From JANXDG01 sp964561135 (GTDB taxonomy: Bacteria > Elusimicrobiota > Endomicrobiia > DTEH01): a stretch of DNA of 54,648 nucleotides. This document shows positions 1 to 8,785 of this stretch, piece by piece; the first letter of the stretch is position 1; every line of letters starts with the position of its first letter. Made by a program: the position numbers and the translations under genes. The DNA lies in contig CAZLOB010000032.1 in assembly GCA_964561135.1 (NCBI GenBank), positions 1 to 54,648 on the forward strand. Reading direction: 5' to 3'. Under the pieces are notes generated by a model. The model saw only the letters and a list, made by a program, of their open reading frames with translations, did no database searches and had not been told where the DNA came from.

Positions 1-768
1 TATTCTACATTTACAGATGCTGATTCTTTAGTGATAAACCCAGCTGGTATTTCTTTAGCGGAAACAAAGGAGGTATCAGTGTCGTATACAAGATGGTTAG
101 TTGATACATCGTATGGATATTTATCATTTGTGTTACCTACAGTGGTAGGCAGTTTTGGTGTAGCAGTTAATTATTTTACTGCTGGTGATATGGAGGAATA
201 TGATGCAGATGGTAATCCTACTGACAAAACTTTCACAGCGAATGGTATCCTTACATCTTTAGTATATTCAAGAAGGTTAACTGAGAAGATATCTTTAGGT
301 GTAGGGTTAAAATTTTATTCAGAGAAGTTAGAAGATGAGACGGCATCTTCTCCATCAGCTGATGTTGGTAGTATAATTGTTTTGAATGAGAAGTTTAAAT
401 TAGCGGCAGCGGTACAGAACTTGTTTGGTAGTATAAAATTTATTGAACAAGAAGACAGGTTACCGATGTTGTTTAAAGTTGGCTGTAGTTATAAGATAAT
501 AGATAATTTAGTTTCAGGGATAGATGTTAATCTTGCGTTGGATAATAATGTTTCAGTTAATTTAGGTGTGGAATATAATATAAGATTATCAGATTTTGTG
601 CTACCTATACGATTTGGGTATAATTCTTCAACAGATGCGTTGATAGGTGTTTCATTAGGTATTGGATTTGGATATAAAGATGTAGTATTTATAAACCTTG
701 CGTGGACACCATCAGTATCTTACCTTGACCAACAAATTCTTAACGCAGGCCTCTCATTTAGGTTTTGA
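1..768 (+). CDS. PorV/PorQ-type outer membrane beta-barrel protein (5' partial)
   Basis: The frame is open from base 1, so the start lies outside the window; a GTG at 31 is internal. The visible N-terminal part contains DADSLVINPAG, close to the 'DADALFWNPAGL' signature near the N-terminus of the PorV/PorQ (UPF0164) family. The rest is alternating hydrophobic/polar stretches rich in Gly, Tyr and Phe, and it ends in SFRF with a terminal aromatic, as expected for an outer-membrane barrel. Family members occur in bacteria with an outer membrane; some serve type IX secretion, others have no known role. Nothing here shows a secretion system, so I make no functional claim beyond barrel protein. Confidence 0.62.
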   Translation, partial: YSTFTDADSLVINPAGISLAETKEVSVSYTRWLVDTSYGYLSFVLPTVVGSFGVAVNYFTAGDMEEYDADGNPTDKTFTANGILTSLVYSRRLTEKISLGVGLKFYSEKLEDETASSPSADVGSIIVLNEKFKLAAAVQNLFGSIKFIEQEDRLPMLFKVGCSYKIIDNLVSGIDVNLALDNNVSVNLGVEYNIRLSDFVLPIRFGYNSSTDALIGVSLGIGFGYKDVVFINLAWTPSVSYLDQQILNAGLSFRF

Positions 769-774
769 ATCGGA

Positions 775-792
775 ACTTAACATTTGTTAAGT
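775..792. repeat. 18-bp perfect palindrome after the barrel gene
   Basis: Two 8-base arms (775-782 and 785-792) with core ACTTAACA pair across a 2-base centre, a few bases after the barrel stop codon. No T-run follows, so it is a poor intrinsic terminator. It could be a protein-binding site or a weak transcript end. Confidence 0.5.
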
Positions 793-808
793 GTTACTCA
801 ACAATTCT

Positions 809-847
809 ATAAAAAATAGTATATAAAAAATAGTATTATAAAAAATT
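809..847. repeat. Three A-tract direct repeats upstream of rpsR
   Basis: The unit ATAAAAAATAGT occurs at 809-820 and 823-834, with a shortened third copy ATAAAAAATT at 838-847. Spacing is 14-15 bases. The set lies between the barrel gene and the rpsR promoter. The rest of the 266-base gap holds the promoter and no credible gene. Confidence 0.45.
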
Positions 848-955
848 ATGGTTGCAAAACTTGTGCTACAATTACTAAAACAAATTTTAAAAAACTTTTC
901 ACTTTCTACATCATACTAGTTATCTGTTTTACATCTTTTTACTTAATCTCAACTA

Positions 956-986
956 TTGACAGTTTTACAAAAAGTTGATATATAAT
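956..986 (+). promoter_or_regulatory. Sigma-70-type promoter for rpsR-rplI-dnaB
   Basis: A perfect -35 TTGACA (956-961) is followed after 17 bases by TATATA (979-984), overlapping a TATAAT at 981-986 (19-base spacing). It lies about 50 bases before rpsR, whose ribosome site AAAGGAG is at 1019-1025. Confidence 0.7.
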
Positions 987-1034
987 TTTAATTTATTTTT
1001 ATTTTCTAATCTTTATTGAAAGGAGTATAGTTAT

Positions 1035-1271
1035 ATGGCAACACCTCAAAAAGCTGTAAAAAAGAAAAAACCAAAATGTAAGTTTTGTGCAACAAAAACT
1101 GAGCCTGACTACAAAGATGTAGCTGTTTTAAAAAGTTTTATTTCTGAAAGATTCAAAATTTTACCACGAAGAACAACAAAACTTTGTGCAAAACATCAAA
1201 GAAGGGTTGCAAAAGAAATTAAATACGCTCGTATACTAGCATTATTACCATTTGTTCCAAAATATAAATAA
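1035..1271 (+). CDS. rpsR: 30S ribosomal protein bS18
   Basis: 78 residues, the usual size of bS18, a small-subunit protein that binds 16S rRNA together with bS6. The core (KDVAVLKSFISERFKILPRR and the following ARILALLPF) is diagnostic. Cysteines at C15 and C18 with C51 and H54 suggest a zinc-binding (C+) form. The start is preceded by AAAGGAG. It heads a run with rplI and dnaB, a common bacterial order, but the usual upstream partners rpsF and ssb are absent: the gene before it is a barrel protein and a promoter separates the two. Confidence 0.95.
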   Translation: MATPQKAVKKKKPKCKFCATKTEPDYKDVAVLKSFISERFKILPRRTTKLCAKHQRRVAKEIKYARILALLPFVPKYK

Positions 1272-1293
1272 ATTTTAGTAAGGGGTTGGTCTT

Positions 1294-1767
1294 ATGAAAG
1301 TAATTTTTATTCAAAACCTTCCTAAAGTAGGTAACTTTGGTGATATAAAAGAAGTTGCAGATGGTTATGCAAGAAATTTTTTATTCCCTAAAAAATATGC
1401 TTTGCCATATAACGAAAAAAATGTTAAGTATATTGAACAAATAAAAAAGAATTTGGAAATAAAATATAAACGAGAACAAGATTACATCACTGAAATAAAA
1501 CATAAATTAGAAAAAAGTTCTATAACTATTTCAGTAAATGTTGGTAAGGATAACAAAATATATGGGTCTGTTACTAAGGAAGATATAGTGGAAGCTATTG
1601 AACAACAGATTGGTTATAAAATTGACAAACATAATATTAAGTTAAATCATCCAATAAAAGAGATTGGTGTGTTTAGTGTTGATATTGTTTTATCTTCGAA
1701 AATATTTCCTGAAATAACTACTGTGGCACATACAAAAATATGGATTGTAGGAAAAGAAAATGAATAA
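1294..1767 (+). CDS. rplI: 50S ribosomal protein bL9
   Basis: 157 residues. The N-terminal domain carries the bL9 signature (GNFGDIKEVADGYARNFL, residues 13-30), followed by the long linking helix and a C-terminal domain with GKDNKIYGSVT. It sits at the base of the L1 stalk on the large subunit. An AGGGG sequence precedes the start. The stop overlaps the dnaB start by 8 bases, so translation of the two is likely coupled. Confidence 0.95.
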   Translation: MKVIFIQNLPKVGNFGDIKEVADGYARNFLFPKKYALPYNEKNVKYIEQIKKNLEIKYKREQDYITEIKHKLEKSSITISVNVGKDNKIYGSVTKEDIVEAIEQQIGYKIDKHNIKLNHPIKEIGVFSVDIVLSSKIFPEITTVAHTKIWIVGKENE

Positions 1768-3157
1768 AGGAACACAAGTTTTAGAAAAAATTCCTGAACG
1801 TCTACCACCATATTCTCAAGAAGCAGAAATTGCTGTGTTAGGTGCGATGTTGATTGATAAAGATGTTGTCCCTGTAGTGCTTGATAGTTTAACAAAAGAA
1901 GATTTTTATATAGATGCAAACGCTATTATTTTTGATGTAATACGTGATATGTATTTAAATAACATAACAATAGATTTTATTACCCTTACAGAACAACTAA
2001 GAAAAAAAAAGTTGTTAGATCGGATTGGTGGAGCTGGGTATATAACTTCTTTGGTTGATATGGTCACAAGTTCTGCAAATGTAGAGTATTATATTAATGT
2101 AGTAAAAGAAAAATCTTTACTTCGTTCGTTGATAAAAGTTTCTGCATTAGTTATTGAAGAAAGTTATTCAAATTCTAAATCAGCACAGGAATTGTTAAAC
2201 TACGCTTCAGAACAAATATTTAAGCTTGCAAAAGAACAATATAAAACAGGATATTTTATACAAATCAGACAAGCTGTTGATGAAACAATGCAAAAAATAG
2301 AAAAAATTTTGAAAAAACCTCAAGAAGCCGGGGTCGTACCTACTGGGTTTAAAAAACTTGACGAAATTTTAGCTGGAGGTCTACAAAAATCAAATTTTGT
2401 TATTATAGCAGGCAGGCCTGGTATGGGGAAGACATCTTTCGCAATGAACATAGCAGCAAATGTTGCAATAAATAAAAAAATACCTGTTGCAGTTTTATCT
2501 CTTGAAATGACAGCTACTGAACTTGTTTTAAGATTGTTATGTTCAAGAGCAAAAGAAGATTCTAACCGTGTGAGAAAAGGTATTATGACAAAAGAACAAT
2601 GGGTGAAGCTTACAACTCATGCAGGTATTATCTCTGAAGCACCAATTTATATAGATGATTCACCTGATCTTAATATTCTTGAACTTAGGACAAGGACAAG
2701 AAGGCTGTTTTATGAATTACAAAACAAAGGTCAACAACTTGGGCTTGTGATAATAGATTATATTCAACGTATGCATGGTCTTAACCCAAGAGATACTCGA
2801 CAACAAGAAATTGCTGATATATCTAACGCAATAAAAAGTTTAGCAAAAGAACTTGAAATACCAGTAATAGGTGTTTCACAACTTTCTCGTAAACCAGAAG
2901 AAAAAGATAGAGATAAACGACCGAGATTGTCTGATTTACGTGAATCAGGCGCGCTTGAACAAGATGCTGATGTTGTTATGTTTATTTACCAACCTGATAA
3001 AAAATCTTCAAGTAAAGAAGAAGATGAAAGTAAAGTTGTTGAAACAAGGTTATATATAGCCAAAAATAGAAACGGGCCTACTTACGAAATTCCAATGTTA
3101 TTTGTAAAAGAATACACTACCTTTGCAGAAATTGAACTTTCAGAAGAATCAGAGTAG
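1760..3157 (+). CDS. dnaB: Replicative DNA helicase DnaB
   Basis: 465 residues, full length. An N-terminal DnaB domain (LPPYSQEAEIAVLGAML, residues 15-31) precedes a RecA-like hexameric helicase domain. Walker A is GRPGMGKT (218-225) and Walker B is LVIIDY (329-334); the DLRESGALEQDAD segment near the C-terminus is typical. It unwinds DNA at the replication fork and recruits primase. No intein or insertion is visible. Confidence 0.97.
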   Translation: MNKGTQVLEKIPERLPPYSQEAEIAVLGAMLIDKDVVPVVLDSLTKEDFYIDANAIIFDVIRDMYLNNITIDFITLTEQLRKKKLLDRIGGAGYITSLVDMVTSSANVEYYINVVKEKSLLRSLIKVSALVIEESYSNSKSAQELLNYASEQIFKLAKEQYKTGYFIQIRQAVDETMQKIEKILKKPQEAGVVPTGFKKLDEILAGGLQKSNFVIIAGRPGMGKTSFAMNIAANVAINKKIPVAVLSLEMTATELVLRLLCSRAKEDSNRVRKGIMTKEQWVKLTTHAGIISEAPIYIDDSPDLNILELRTRTRRLFYELQNKGQQLGLVIIDYIQRMHGLNPRDTRQQEIADISNAIKSLAKELEIPVIGVSQLSRKPEEKDRDKRPRLSDLRESGALEQDADVVMFIYQPDKKSSSKEEDESKVVETRLYIAKNRNGPTYEIPMLFVKEYTTFAEIELSEESE

Positions 3158-3192
3158 TTTTTATATGTGTTGTGCCTCTTAGGAGACAATTG

Positions 3193-4347
3193 ATGAATTC
3201 TTTTTGTCTTTTACCGTTTTATTCTCGTCCCACCTGGATCGAAATCAATAAAAATGCTTTACTAAAAAATCTTTTAAATATTTATAACTATATCAACAAT
3301 AAAAGTAACAATAAAGTTAGTATTTGTGCTGTTATAAAAAGTAATGCATATGGACACGGATTGGATCTTATAGGGGAATTGCTTAACAATGTTAAATTTA
3401 TAGAATTTTTTGGTGTAGCCTCGATTGAAGAAGCAAAGATTTTAAGAGAAAAAAAAATTAGAAAACCTATTTTGTTATTAGGCGGCATATATCCATTTAA
3501 AAATTTTGAATATCTTTGTGAATACGATGTAATCCCTACTGTTTCGAGTATTATGCTTTTAAAAGAACTGGATAAATTTGCAAAAAGAGTTAATAAAGTT
3601 ATAAAATTTCATCTTAAAATTGATACAGGTATGGGTAGAATAGGTGTGCTACCTGAAAGTATTGACGAGTTTATAAATGAATATAAATTATTGAAAAATG
3701 TTGTTTGTGAAGGAATATATACACATTTTTCTTCAGCAAAAGAAGATAAAGAGTATACCTTGTATCAATTAAAACTGTTTAACGAATGTTATAGAAAATT
3801 AAAAAATCTACAACTGCCAATTAAATATGTCCACACAGCAAACTCTGTTGCAACTGTTTTATATCCTGAAAGTTATTTTAATATGATCCGTCCCGGTTTG
3901 ATAATTTACGGATTAAAACCTTTTAAAAATGTTGGAAAATATGTTGAGATAGAACCTGTCTTATCATTAAAAAGTAGGATTGTTTTTCTTAAAACTTTGC
4001 CAAAAGGGAGGTATATAAGTTATTCAAAAACATATGTTACTAAAAGAAAAACTAAAGTTGCGACTGTCCCTATTGGTTATGCTGATGGTTTATTAAGAAA
4101 ATTATCAAATAAGGGTAAAGTTTTAATAAATGGTAAAATTTGTAACATAATTGGCCGTGTTACAATGGATATGATAATGGTAGATGTGAGTAATATTAAA
4201 GATGTAAAGGTTGGTGATGAAGTAGTAATAATTGGTAAACAAGCAGATAAAAGTATAACAGCTGAAGATGTTGCTGAACTTTGTGAAACAATAAATTATG
4301 AAACAGTTACACTACTTTCTTTACGTATACCAAGGATTGTTGTATGA
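3193..4347 (+). CDS. alr: Alanine racemase
   Basis: PLP enzyme converting L- to D-alanine for peptidoglycan. K49 in AVIKSNAYGHG is the PLP lysine; the catalytic tyrosine is in IGYADG (about Y296). A second-domain motif GRVTMDM is also present. I chose ATG 3193 because AGGAG lies at 3181-3185; an in-frame GTG at 3172 would add seven residues with no ribosome site. About 384 residues, near the family norm. The stop overlaps mlaE by 4 bases (ATGA). Confidence 0.93.
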   Translation: MNSFCLLPFYSRPTWIEINKNALLKNLLNIYNYINNKSNNKVSICAVIKSNAYGHGLDLIGELLNNVKFIEFFGVASIEEAKILREKKIRKPILLLGGIYPFKNFEYLCEYDVIPTVSSIMLLKELDKFAKRVNKVIKFHLKIDTGMGRIGVLPESIDEFINEYKLLKNVVCEGIYTHFSSAKEDKEYTLYQLKLFNECYRKLKNLQLPIKYVHTANSVATVLYPESYFNMIRPGLIIYGLKPFKNVGKYVEIEPVLSLKSRIVFLKTLPKGRYISYSKTYVTKRKTKVATVPIGYADGLLRKLSNKGKVLINGKICNIIGRVTMDMIMVDVSNIKDVKVGDEVVIIGKQADKSITAEDVAELCETINYETVTLLSLRIPRIVV

Positions 4348-5099
4348 AGAAAATTTTTATAGGGTTAGGGGAATACTTTTTGTTTATTTACGAAATAATT
4401 GTTAGTTCGTTTTTACCACCGTTTGAGAAACAAATTTTTATTTATGAAATATACAAAATTGGAGTTAAATCACTTCCTGTATGTTTGATGACAAGTTTTG
4501 CTGTTGGTATGGTTTTAGGGTTGCAGACGGGTATGTCGTCAATTTCTGTGTTAAACGAACCTGCATATATAGGGACAGTTGTAACTTTTTCTTTGGTCAA
4601 AGAGTTAGGACCAATATTAACAGCTGTAGTTTTAGTAGGACGTGTAGCTGCTGCAATAACAGCAGAAATTGGTTCTATGCGTGTCACAGAACAAATTGAT
4701 GCTATGTATACCTTAGGTACAGATCCTATTAAATATTTAATAGTTCCTAGAGTATTAGCATTCACTATTGTAATTCCAATACTTACTATAATTAGCAACA
4801 TTATAGGTATTACAGGCGGCGGAATAATAAGCTATCTTCGGTTTGATATTCCGTCGACAATATATATCAGAGACTGTTTAGATTATTTATATTTAAACGA
4901 TTTTTTCCACGGCTTGATAAAATCTGTTATTTTTGGTATAATGATTTCAACAATTGCATGTTATAAAGGTTTTTATACTGAAGGTGGTGCTGAAGGTGTA
5001 GGAAGAGCAACTACGAGTTGTGTTGTAATGTCAATTGTATGTTTGCTTATAGGAGATTATTTTTTATCTTCGTTATTAATAGCTTTAGGTATTGGATGA
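4344..5099 (+). CDS. mlaE: MlaE-type ABC lipid transporter permease
   Basis: 251 residues, about five to six hydrophobic segments. The permease signature ELGPILTAVVLVGRVAAAI followed by AEIGSMRVTEQIDAM is diagnostic of MlaE/YrbE proteins, inner-membrane permeases that move phospholipids between the two membranes. It is followed by the ATPase and the MCE protein, giving an mlaE-F-D set; no MlaB or MlaC gene is adjacent. It starts inside the alr stop (ATGA). Confidence 0.93.
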   Translation: MKKIFIGLGEYFLFIYEIIVSSFLPPFEKQIFIYEIYKIGVKSLPVCLMTSFAVGMVLGLQTGMSSISVLNEPAYIGTVVTFSLVKELGPILTAVVLVGRVAAAITAEIGSMRVTEQIDAMYTLGTDPIKYLIVPRVLAFTIVIPILTIISNIIGITGGGIISYLRFDIPSTIYIRDCLDYLYLNDFFHGLIKSVIFGIMISTIACYKGFYTEGGAEGVGRATTSCVVMSIVCLLIGDYFLSSLLIALGIG

Positions 5100-5151
5100 A
5101 AAATTGGAGATATAATATGTAAGGATCAGATTTAAAAATTCAGAGTTATAA

Positions 5152-5883
5152 ATGATAAAAATAATAAATTTATATAAATCGTTTAATAATTTTGTTGTTT
5201 TACAAGGTGTGGACCTTGAGATTTACGATGGTGAAACAATTACTATAATGGGTGGTAGTGGACAAGGGAAGACAGTGTTGTTAAAAAATATTGTTGGGTT
5301 ATTAAAGCCAGATAAAGGGAAAATTATTGTTGACGGTATTGATATTACTACTGCTGAAAGAAAAGTTTTGCTTGAAGTTCAAAAAAAATTTGGTTATTTA
5401 TTTCAAAGTTCAGCTTTATTTGATTCAATGACGGTTTTTGAAAACATTGCATTTGGATTAAGAAATTATAATCTTTCTAAAGAAGAAATTGAATTTAGAG
5501 TAAAACTATACTTAAGTTATGTTGGGCTACAAGGAATAGAAAATAAATATCCAGCTGAACTCTCAGGCGGAATGAAGAAACGTGTAGCATTAGCACGTGC
5601 TATCGCATACAATCCACGATATGTTTTGTATGACGAGCCAACAACAGGGTTGGACCCACAAACTACCGAGGTAATTTCTGATTTAATAATAAATCTACAA
5701 AAAAAGCTTAATGTAACATCTATTGTAGTAACACATGATTTAAAAACAGCATTAAAAGTTTCTCAACGGATCGCTTTTTTATCAGAGGGGAAGATTGTTT
5801 CTATCCTTACCCCGCAGGAAGTTTTGAAATCTGAACATCCGTTGGTGAAAGAATTTGTTTCTTCATCTATGATAAATATATGA
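5152..5883 (+). CDS. mlaF: MlaF-type ABC transporter ATPase
   Basis: 243 residues. Walker A is GGSGQGKT (34-41), the ABC signature is LSGGMKKR, and Walker B is YVLYDEP (D161, E162) with a later switch histidine in VVTHD. It powers the MlaE permease at the cytoplasmic face. The 52-base gap after mlaE holds no strong ribosome site. The gene overlaps mlaD by 4 bases (ATGA). Confidence 0.93.
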   Translation: MIKIINLYKSFNNFVVLQGVDLEIYDGETITIMGGSGQGKTVLLKNIVGLLKPDKGKIIVDGIDITTAERKVLLEVQKKFGYLFQSSALFDSMTVFENIAFGLRNYNLSKEEIEFRVKLYLSYVGLQGIENKYPAELSGGMKKRVALARAIAYNPRYVLYDEPTTGLDPQTTEVISDLIINLQKKLNVTSIVVTHDLKTALKVSQRIAFLSEGKIVSILTPQEVLKSEHPLVKEFVSSSMINI

Positions 5884-7190
5884 AAAAAGAGTTTGTTGTA
5901 GGCCTTTTTGTGTTTATTGGCTTTTTATCATTTGGTTTTTCAATTTTTGTGATTAAAGATATAAGGTTACAGAAGGGTTATAGGTTGAACTTGTATTTTG
6001 ACGATATTGGCAACCTTGCAGAACGTGCATGGGTACGTATGCATGGTGTAAAAATTGGTAGGGTTGAAAAAATTGGTATTGTTGAAGACAAAGCAAAGGT
6101 TGTTGTTTGGATTGACGCAAAAATAAAACTTTATAAAACAGCAAAAGCAAAAATTTCATCAACTGGTATCTTAGGAGTAAAATACATTGAAATTGTCCAA
6201 GGTGAAGTTACTGAGGAATATCTTAAAGATGGTGACGATTTGTATAATACCGAAAGTATTGTTTCAATAGATGAAGCGTTGACAGAAAGTGTTAACAGTT
6301 TGAAACAATTTAGCGATGTTTTCTCTTCGTTGTCAAAAGATAAAGATTTCGCTAAAAAATTAAGTTATGTGGTTTCTAATATTGAAGAACTTTCAAAAAA
6401 AATAAATGCTGCAATTGATGAACAACAAGTGAAAAAAACTATACATAATATACAAGTTGCTGGCGAAAATTTGAACGCATTTTTGTTGGACACTAAACAA
6501 GAAGTTAAATCTGCAGTGCTTACTTTAAAAAATGTTTCTGAAAAACTTGATAAAATTGTTGAAAATGTGTCTTCAACACAAACTATTGCAGGACAAATTA
6601 TATCAGATAAAGAATCAGCTGAAAAGTTTGCTAAAACTATTTCATCAATAAAACTTGTTGCTGAAAAAGCAGATAAAACTTTAAATAGAATCAATATGTT
6701 TACTACATACTGGGACTACAGGTTTAGATATGATACAAAAAACGATGTTGCAAAAAATGATATCGGTATAGAAATATATCCGAGACCTACAAAGTTTTAC
6801 TATCTTGCTGTAAACAACTTATCATTAGAAGAAGAAGATTTAAATGAAAAATATAACACCGTATCTATAGGTATAGGTGGAACTTTTTATGGTAGAATAG
6901 CATTATATGGTGGACTTATACGTTCTTATGGTGGTGTTGGTATAAAATTGTTTCCTTTAGGATATAAATCAAAACTTTTAGAGTTAGGTTTAGAAGCATA
7001 CAATTTTTCAAAAATAAGTTCAACACCACAACTTGATGTATCAGCAAAGTTGAGACTAACAAGATGGTTGTATTTAGGTTCAAGATTTGAAGATGTTGTA
7101 AAAGAAAGTAATGTTAATGCGATATTAAATGTGACATTTGAAGATGAAGATATTGCATATCTTTTAGGACTTATTGGATTAACAAGATGA
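5880..7190 (+). CDS. mlaD: MlaD-family MCE protein with C-terminal beta-rich tail
   Basis: 436 residues. One N-terminal membrane helix (about 6-26), then an MCE domain (about 37-115, with VRMHGVKIGRVEKI and STGILGVKYIEI), then a helical or coiled segment (about 130-270). A 160-residue beta-rich tail from about W278 has RIALYGGLIRSYGGVG and ends with FEDEDIAYLLGLIG. As far as I recall, longer MlaD-family proteins of several anaerobic Gram-negative groups share this kind of tail. MCE rings make lipid channels across the periplasm. The tail may contact or enter the outer membrane, which would explain the missing MlaC shuttle; that is inference. Confidence 0.85.
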   Translation: MKKEFVVGLFVFIGFLSFGFSIFVIKDIRLQKGYRLNLYFDDIGNLAERAWVRMHGVKIGRVEKIGIVEDKAKVVVWIDAKIKLYKTAKAKISSTGILGVKYIEIVQGEVTEEYLKDGDDLYNTESIVSIDEALTESVNSLKQFSDVFSSLSKDKDFAKKLSYVVSNIEELSKKINAAIDEQQVKKTIHNIQVAGENLNAFLLDTKQEVKSAVLTLKNVSEKLDKIVENVSSTQTIAGQIISDKESAEKFAKTISSIKLVAEKADKTLNRINMFTTYWDYRFRYDTKNDVAKNDIGIEIYPRPTKFYYLAVNNLSLEEEDLNEKYNTVSIGIGGTFYGRIALYGGLIRSYGGVGIKLFPLGYKSKLLELGLEAYNFSKISSTPQLDVSAKLRLTRWLYLGSRFEDVVKESNVNAILNVTFEDEDIAYLLGLIGLTR

Positions 7191-7357
7191 TTTATCTAAT
7201 TTAATAAGATGTCCTGTTGGTATATGTCAATATGAGACAATAATGGTCGTTTATTATTACCATAGTTTTTTTAACTTACGTTGTTTATTTTTCAATAAAG
7301 AAAAATTTTTCTTTTCTAATTTATTAACTTCATGCATAAGGAAGGAGATTGTTTATT

Positions 7358-8785
7358 ATGAAATACAAAAATATATTTTTTATTTTTTTGTTTTTAACAG
7401 CATGTTCTACGCAGTTTACTTATTATTCGACATTGAAAAATTTTATATCAACAGAAACTTATGACAAAGCGGAGGGGTTAATCGAAGAAAACAAGTTCAA
7501 AGAATATGGTGAAAAAAATGCTTTAATTTATTGGTTAGACAAAGCTATTATTTTACATTATGCAGGGAAGTATGAAGAATCAATTTACGCGTTTGAAAGG
7601 GCAGAAAAACTTGCTGAAGAACTTTATACAAAAAGTGTTACTGAAGAAGCGTCAACTTTTTTAATTTCTGACAATGAACGTTCATATGCAGGAGAAGATT
7701 TTGAAAAAATATTTATTAATGTTTTTCAAGCGTTAAATTATTTAATGTTAGGGAAATACGAAGACGCGCTTGTTGAAGCAAGAAAAGTTGATCATAAACT
7801 TAAAACATTACAAGTTGAATATGGTGGGAAAAATGTCTATAAAGAAGATGCTTTTATGAGATATCTTACCGGATTGTTATATGAAAGTCAAAGAGAATAC
7901 AACGATGCTTTTGTGTCGTATAGAAAGTCGATAAAAGAGTATGATACAAACAAAAAAATTTATACTTTTGAGATACCACAAGATTTACTTATTCGTTCGT
8001 TAAAAGTTGCAAAAAAGTTAGGGTTTAAAGAAGAATTTGAGGAAATTTCTTCTAAATATAAACTTGGATATAGTTATAAAGATTATAAGACAACTGAGAA
8101 TAACAGTAGCGAAGCAATTATATTTTGTTATCTTGGTTTTGCACCGTACAAAATTGACCATTATATAGAAGTAACTTTCGGTGAAGGGTGGATGTATGTT
8201 GGCAGTATCCAAGTTTCTGGCGATGCACAAAAAGATGTTCAAAAAGCAAGACGTATTGCCCGTGCGATAGCTTCCGAAGAACAGTTTTTAGTAGCGTTTC
8301 CAAAATTTATCCCCTCTGATAATAAAGTTAGATATGCAGTTGTTAATGTTTATGATGAAAAAAATACTAAAGTGGTATCACAAAAAACATATCTTGTTGA
8401 AGATATTGAAACAATTGCTATAAAAAATCTTGAAGATAGAATTGCAAAAATTAAAATAAAAGCTATTGCACGTGCTACAATAAAATATGCATTATCAAGA
8501 GAATTAACTGCAAAATTAACAGAAAAGTCTGATGAAAATACAAAATGGTTGGTTAAAAAATTAGTGCAGACAGTTTCAGCAGCTGTTGAACAAGCTGATA
8601 AACGTTCATGGCGTACCTTGCCTAAAGAAATACAAATGGCTGTCTTTAAGTTAAAACCTGCTACATATAATTTTGAAATTCTTTTTTATGATAAAAACAA
8701 TAATTTGATACATAAAAAAGTATATAACAATATAAAAATATCTTCTGATAAAAAAACATTTCTTATTTCAAGATGTCATTTATGA
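7358..8785 (+). CDS. COG3014-like TPR lipoprotein
   Basis: About 475 residues. ATG 7358 is chosen because AAGGAG lies at 7342-7347; an upstream in-frame TTG (7349) is less likely. The N-terminus is a lipoprotein signal with lipobox LTAC (C16). Residues about 40-200 look like tetratricopeptide repeats (LDKAIILHYAGKYEESIYAFERAE, shown only in part). The overall pattern resembles the uncharacterised COG3014 family, often found beside LpoB- or LPP20-type lipoproteins, as it is here. No enzymatic motif is visible. It overlaps the next gene by 4 bases. Confidence 0.72.
   Translation: MKYKNIFFIFLFLTACSTQFTYYSTLKNFISTETYDKAEGLIEENKFKEYGEKNALIYWLDKAIILHYAGKYEESIYAFERAEKLAEELYTKSVTEEASTFLISDNERSYAGEDFEKIFINVFQALNYLMLGKYEDALVEARKVDHKLKTLQVEYGGKNVYKEDAFMRYLTGLLYESQREYNDAFVSYRKSIKEYDTNKKIYTFEIPQDLLIRSLKVAKKLGFKEEFEEISSKYKLGYSYKDYKTTENNSSEAIIFCYLGFAPYKIDHYIEVTFGEGWMYVGSIQVSGDAQKDVQKARRIARAIASEEQFLVAFPKFIPSDNKVRYAVVNVYDEKNTKVVSQKTYLVEDIETIAIKNLEDRIAKIKIKAIARATIKYALSRELTAKLTEKSDENTKWLVKKLVQTVSAAVEQADKRSWRTLPKEIQMAVFKLKPATYNFEILFYDKNNNLIHKKVYNNIKISSDKKTFLISRCHL

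Noticed and set aside
1647..1919. 90-codon - strand frame across rplI and dnaB
   Set aside because: Antisense to two conserved genes, no start signals.
4481..4699. 72-codon + strand frame inside mlaE
   Set aside because: Alternative frame of a clearly conserved permease; composition (Cys, Asn, Arg) is implausible.
7191..7357. Terminator or promoter in the gap after mlaD
   Set aside because: Only weak hairpins and AT-rich text; apart from the ribosome site of the next gene nothing is convincing.
7243..7464. Short + strand open frame before the TPR lipoprotein
   Set aside because: No ribosome site, odd Phe/Tyr composition, and it runs into the lipoprotein gene in another frame.
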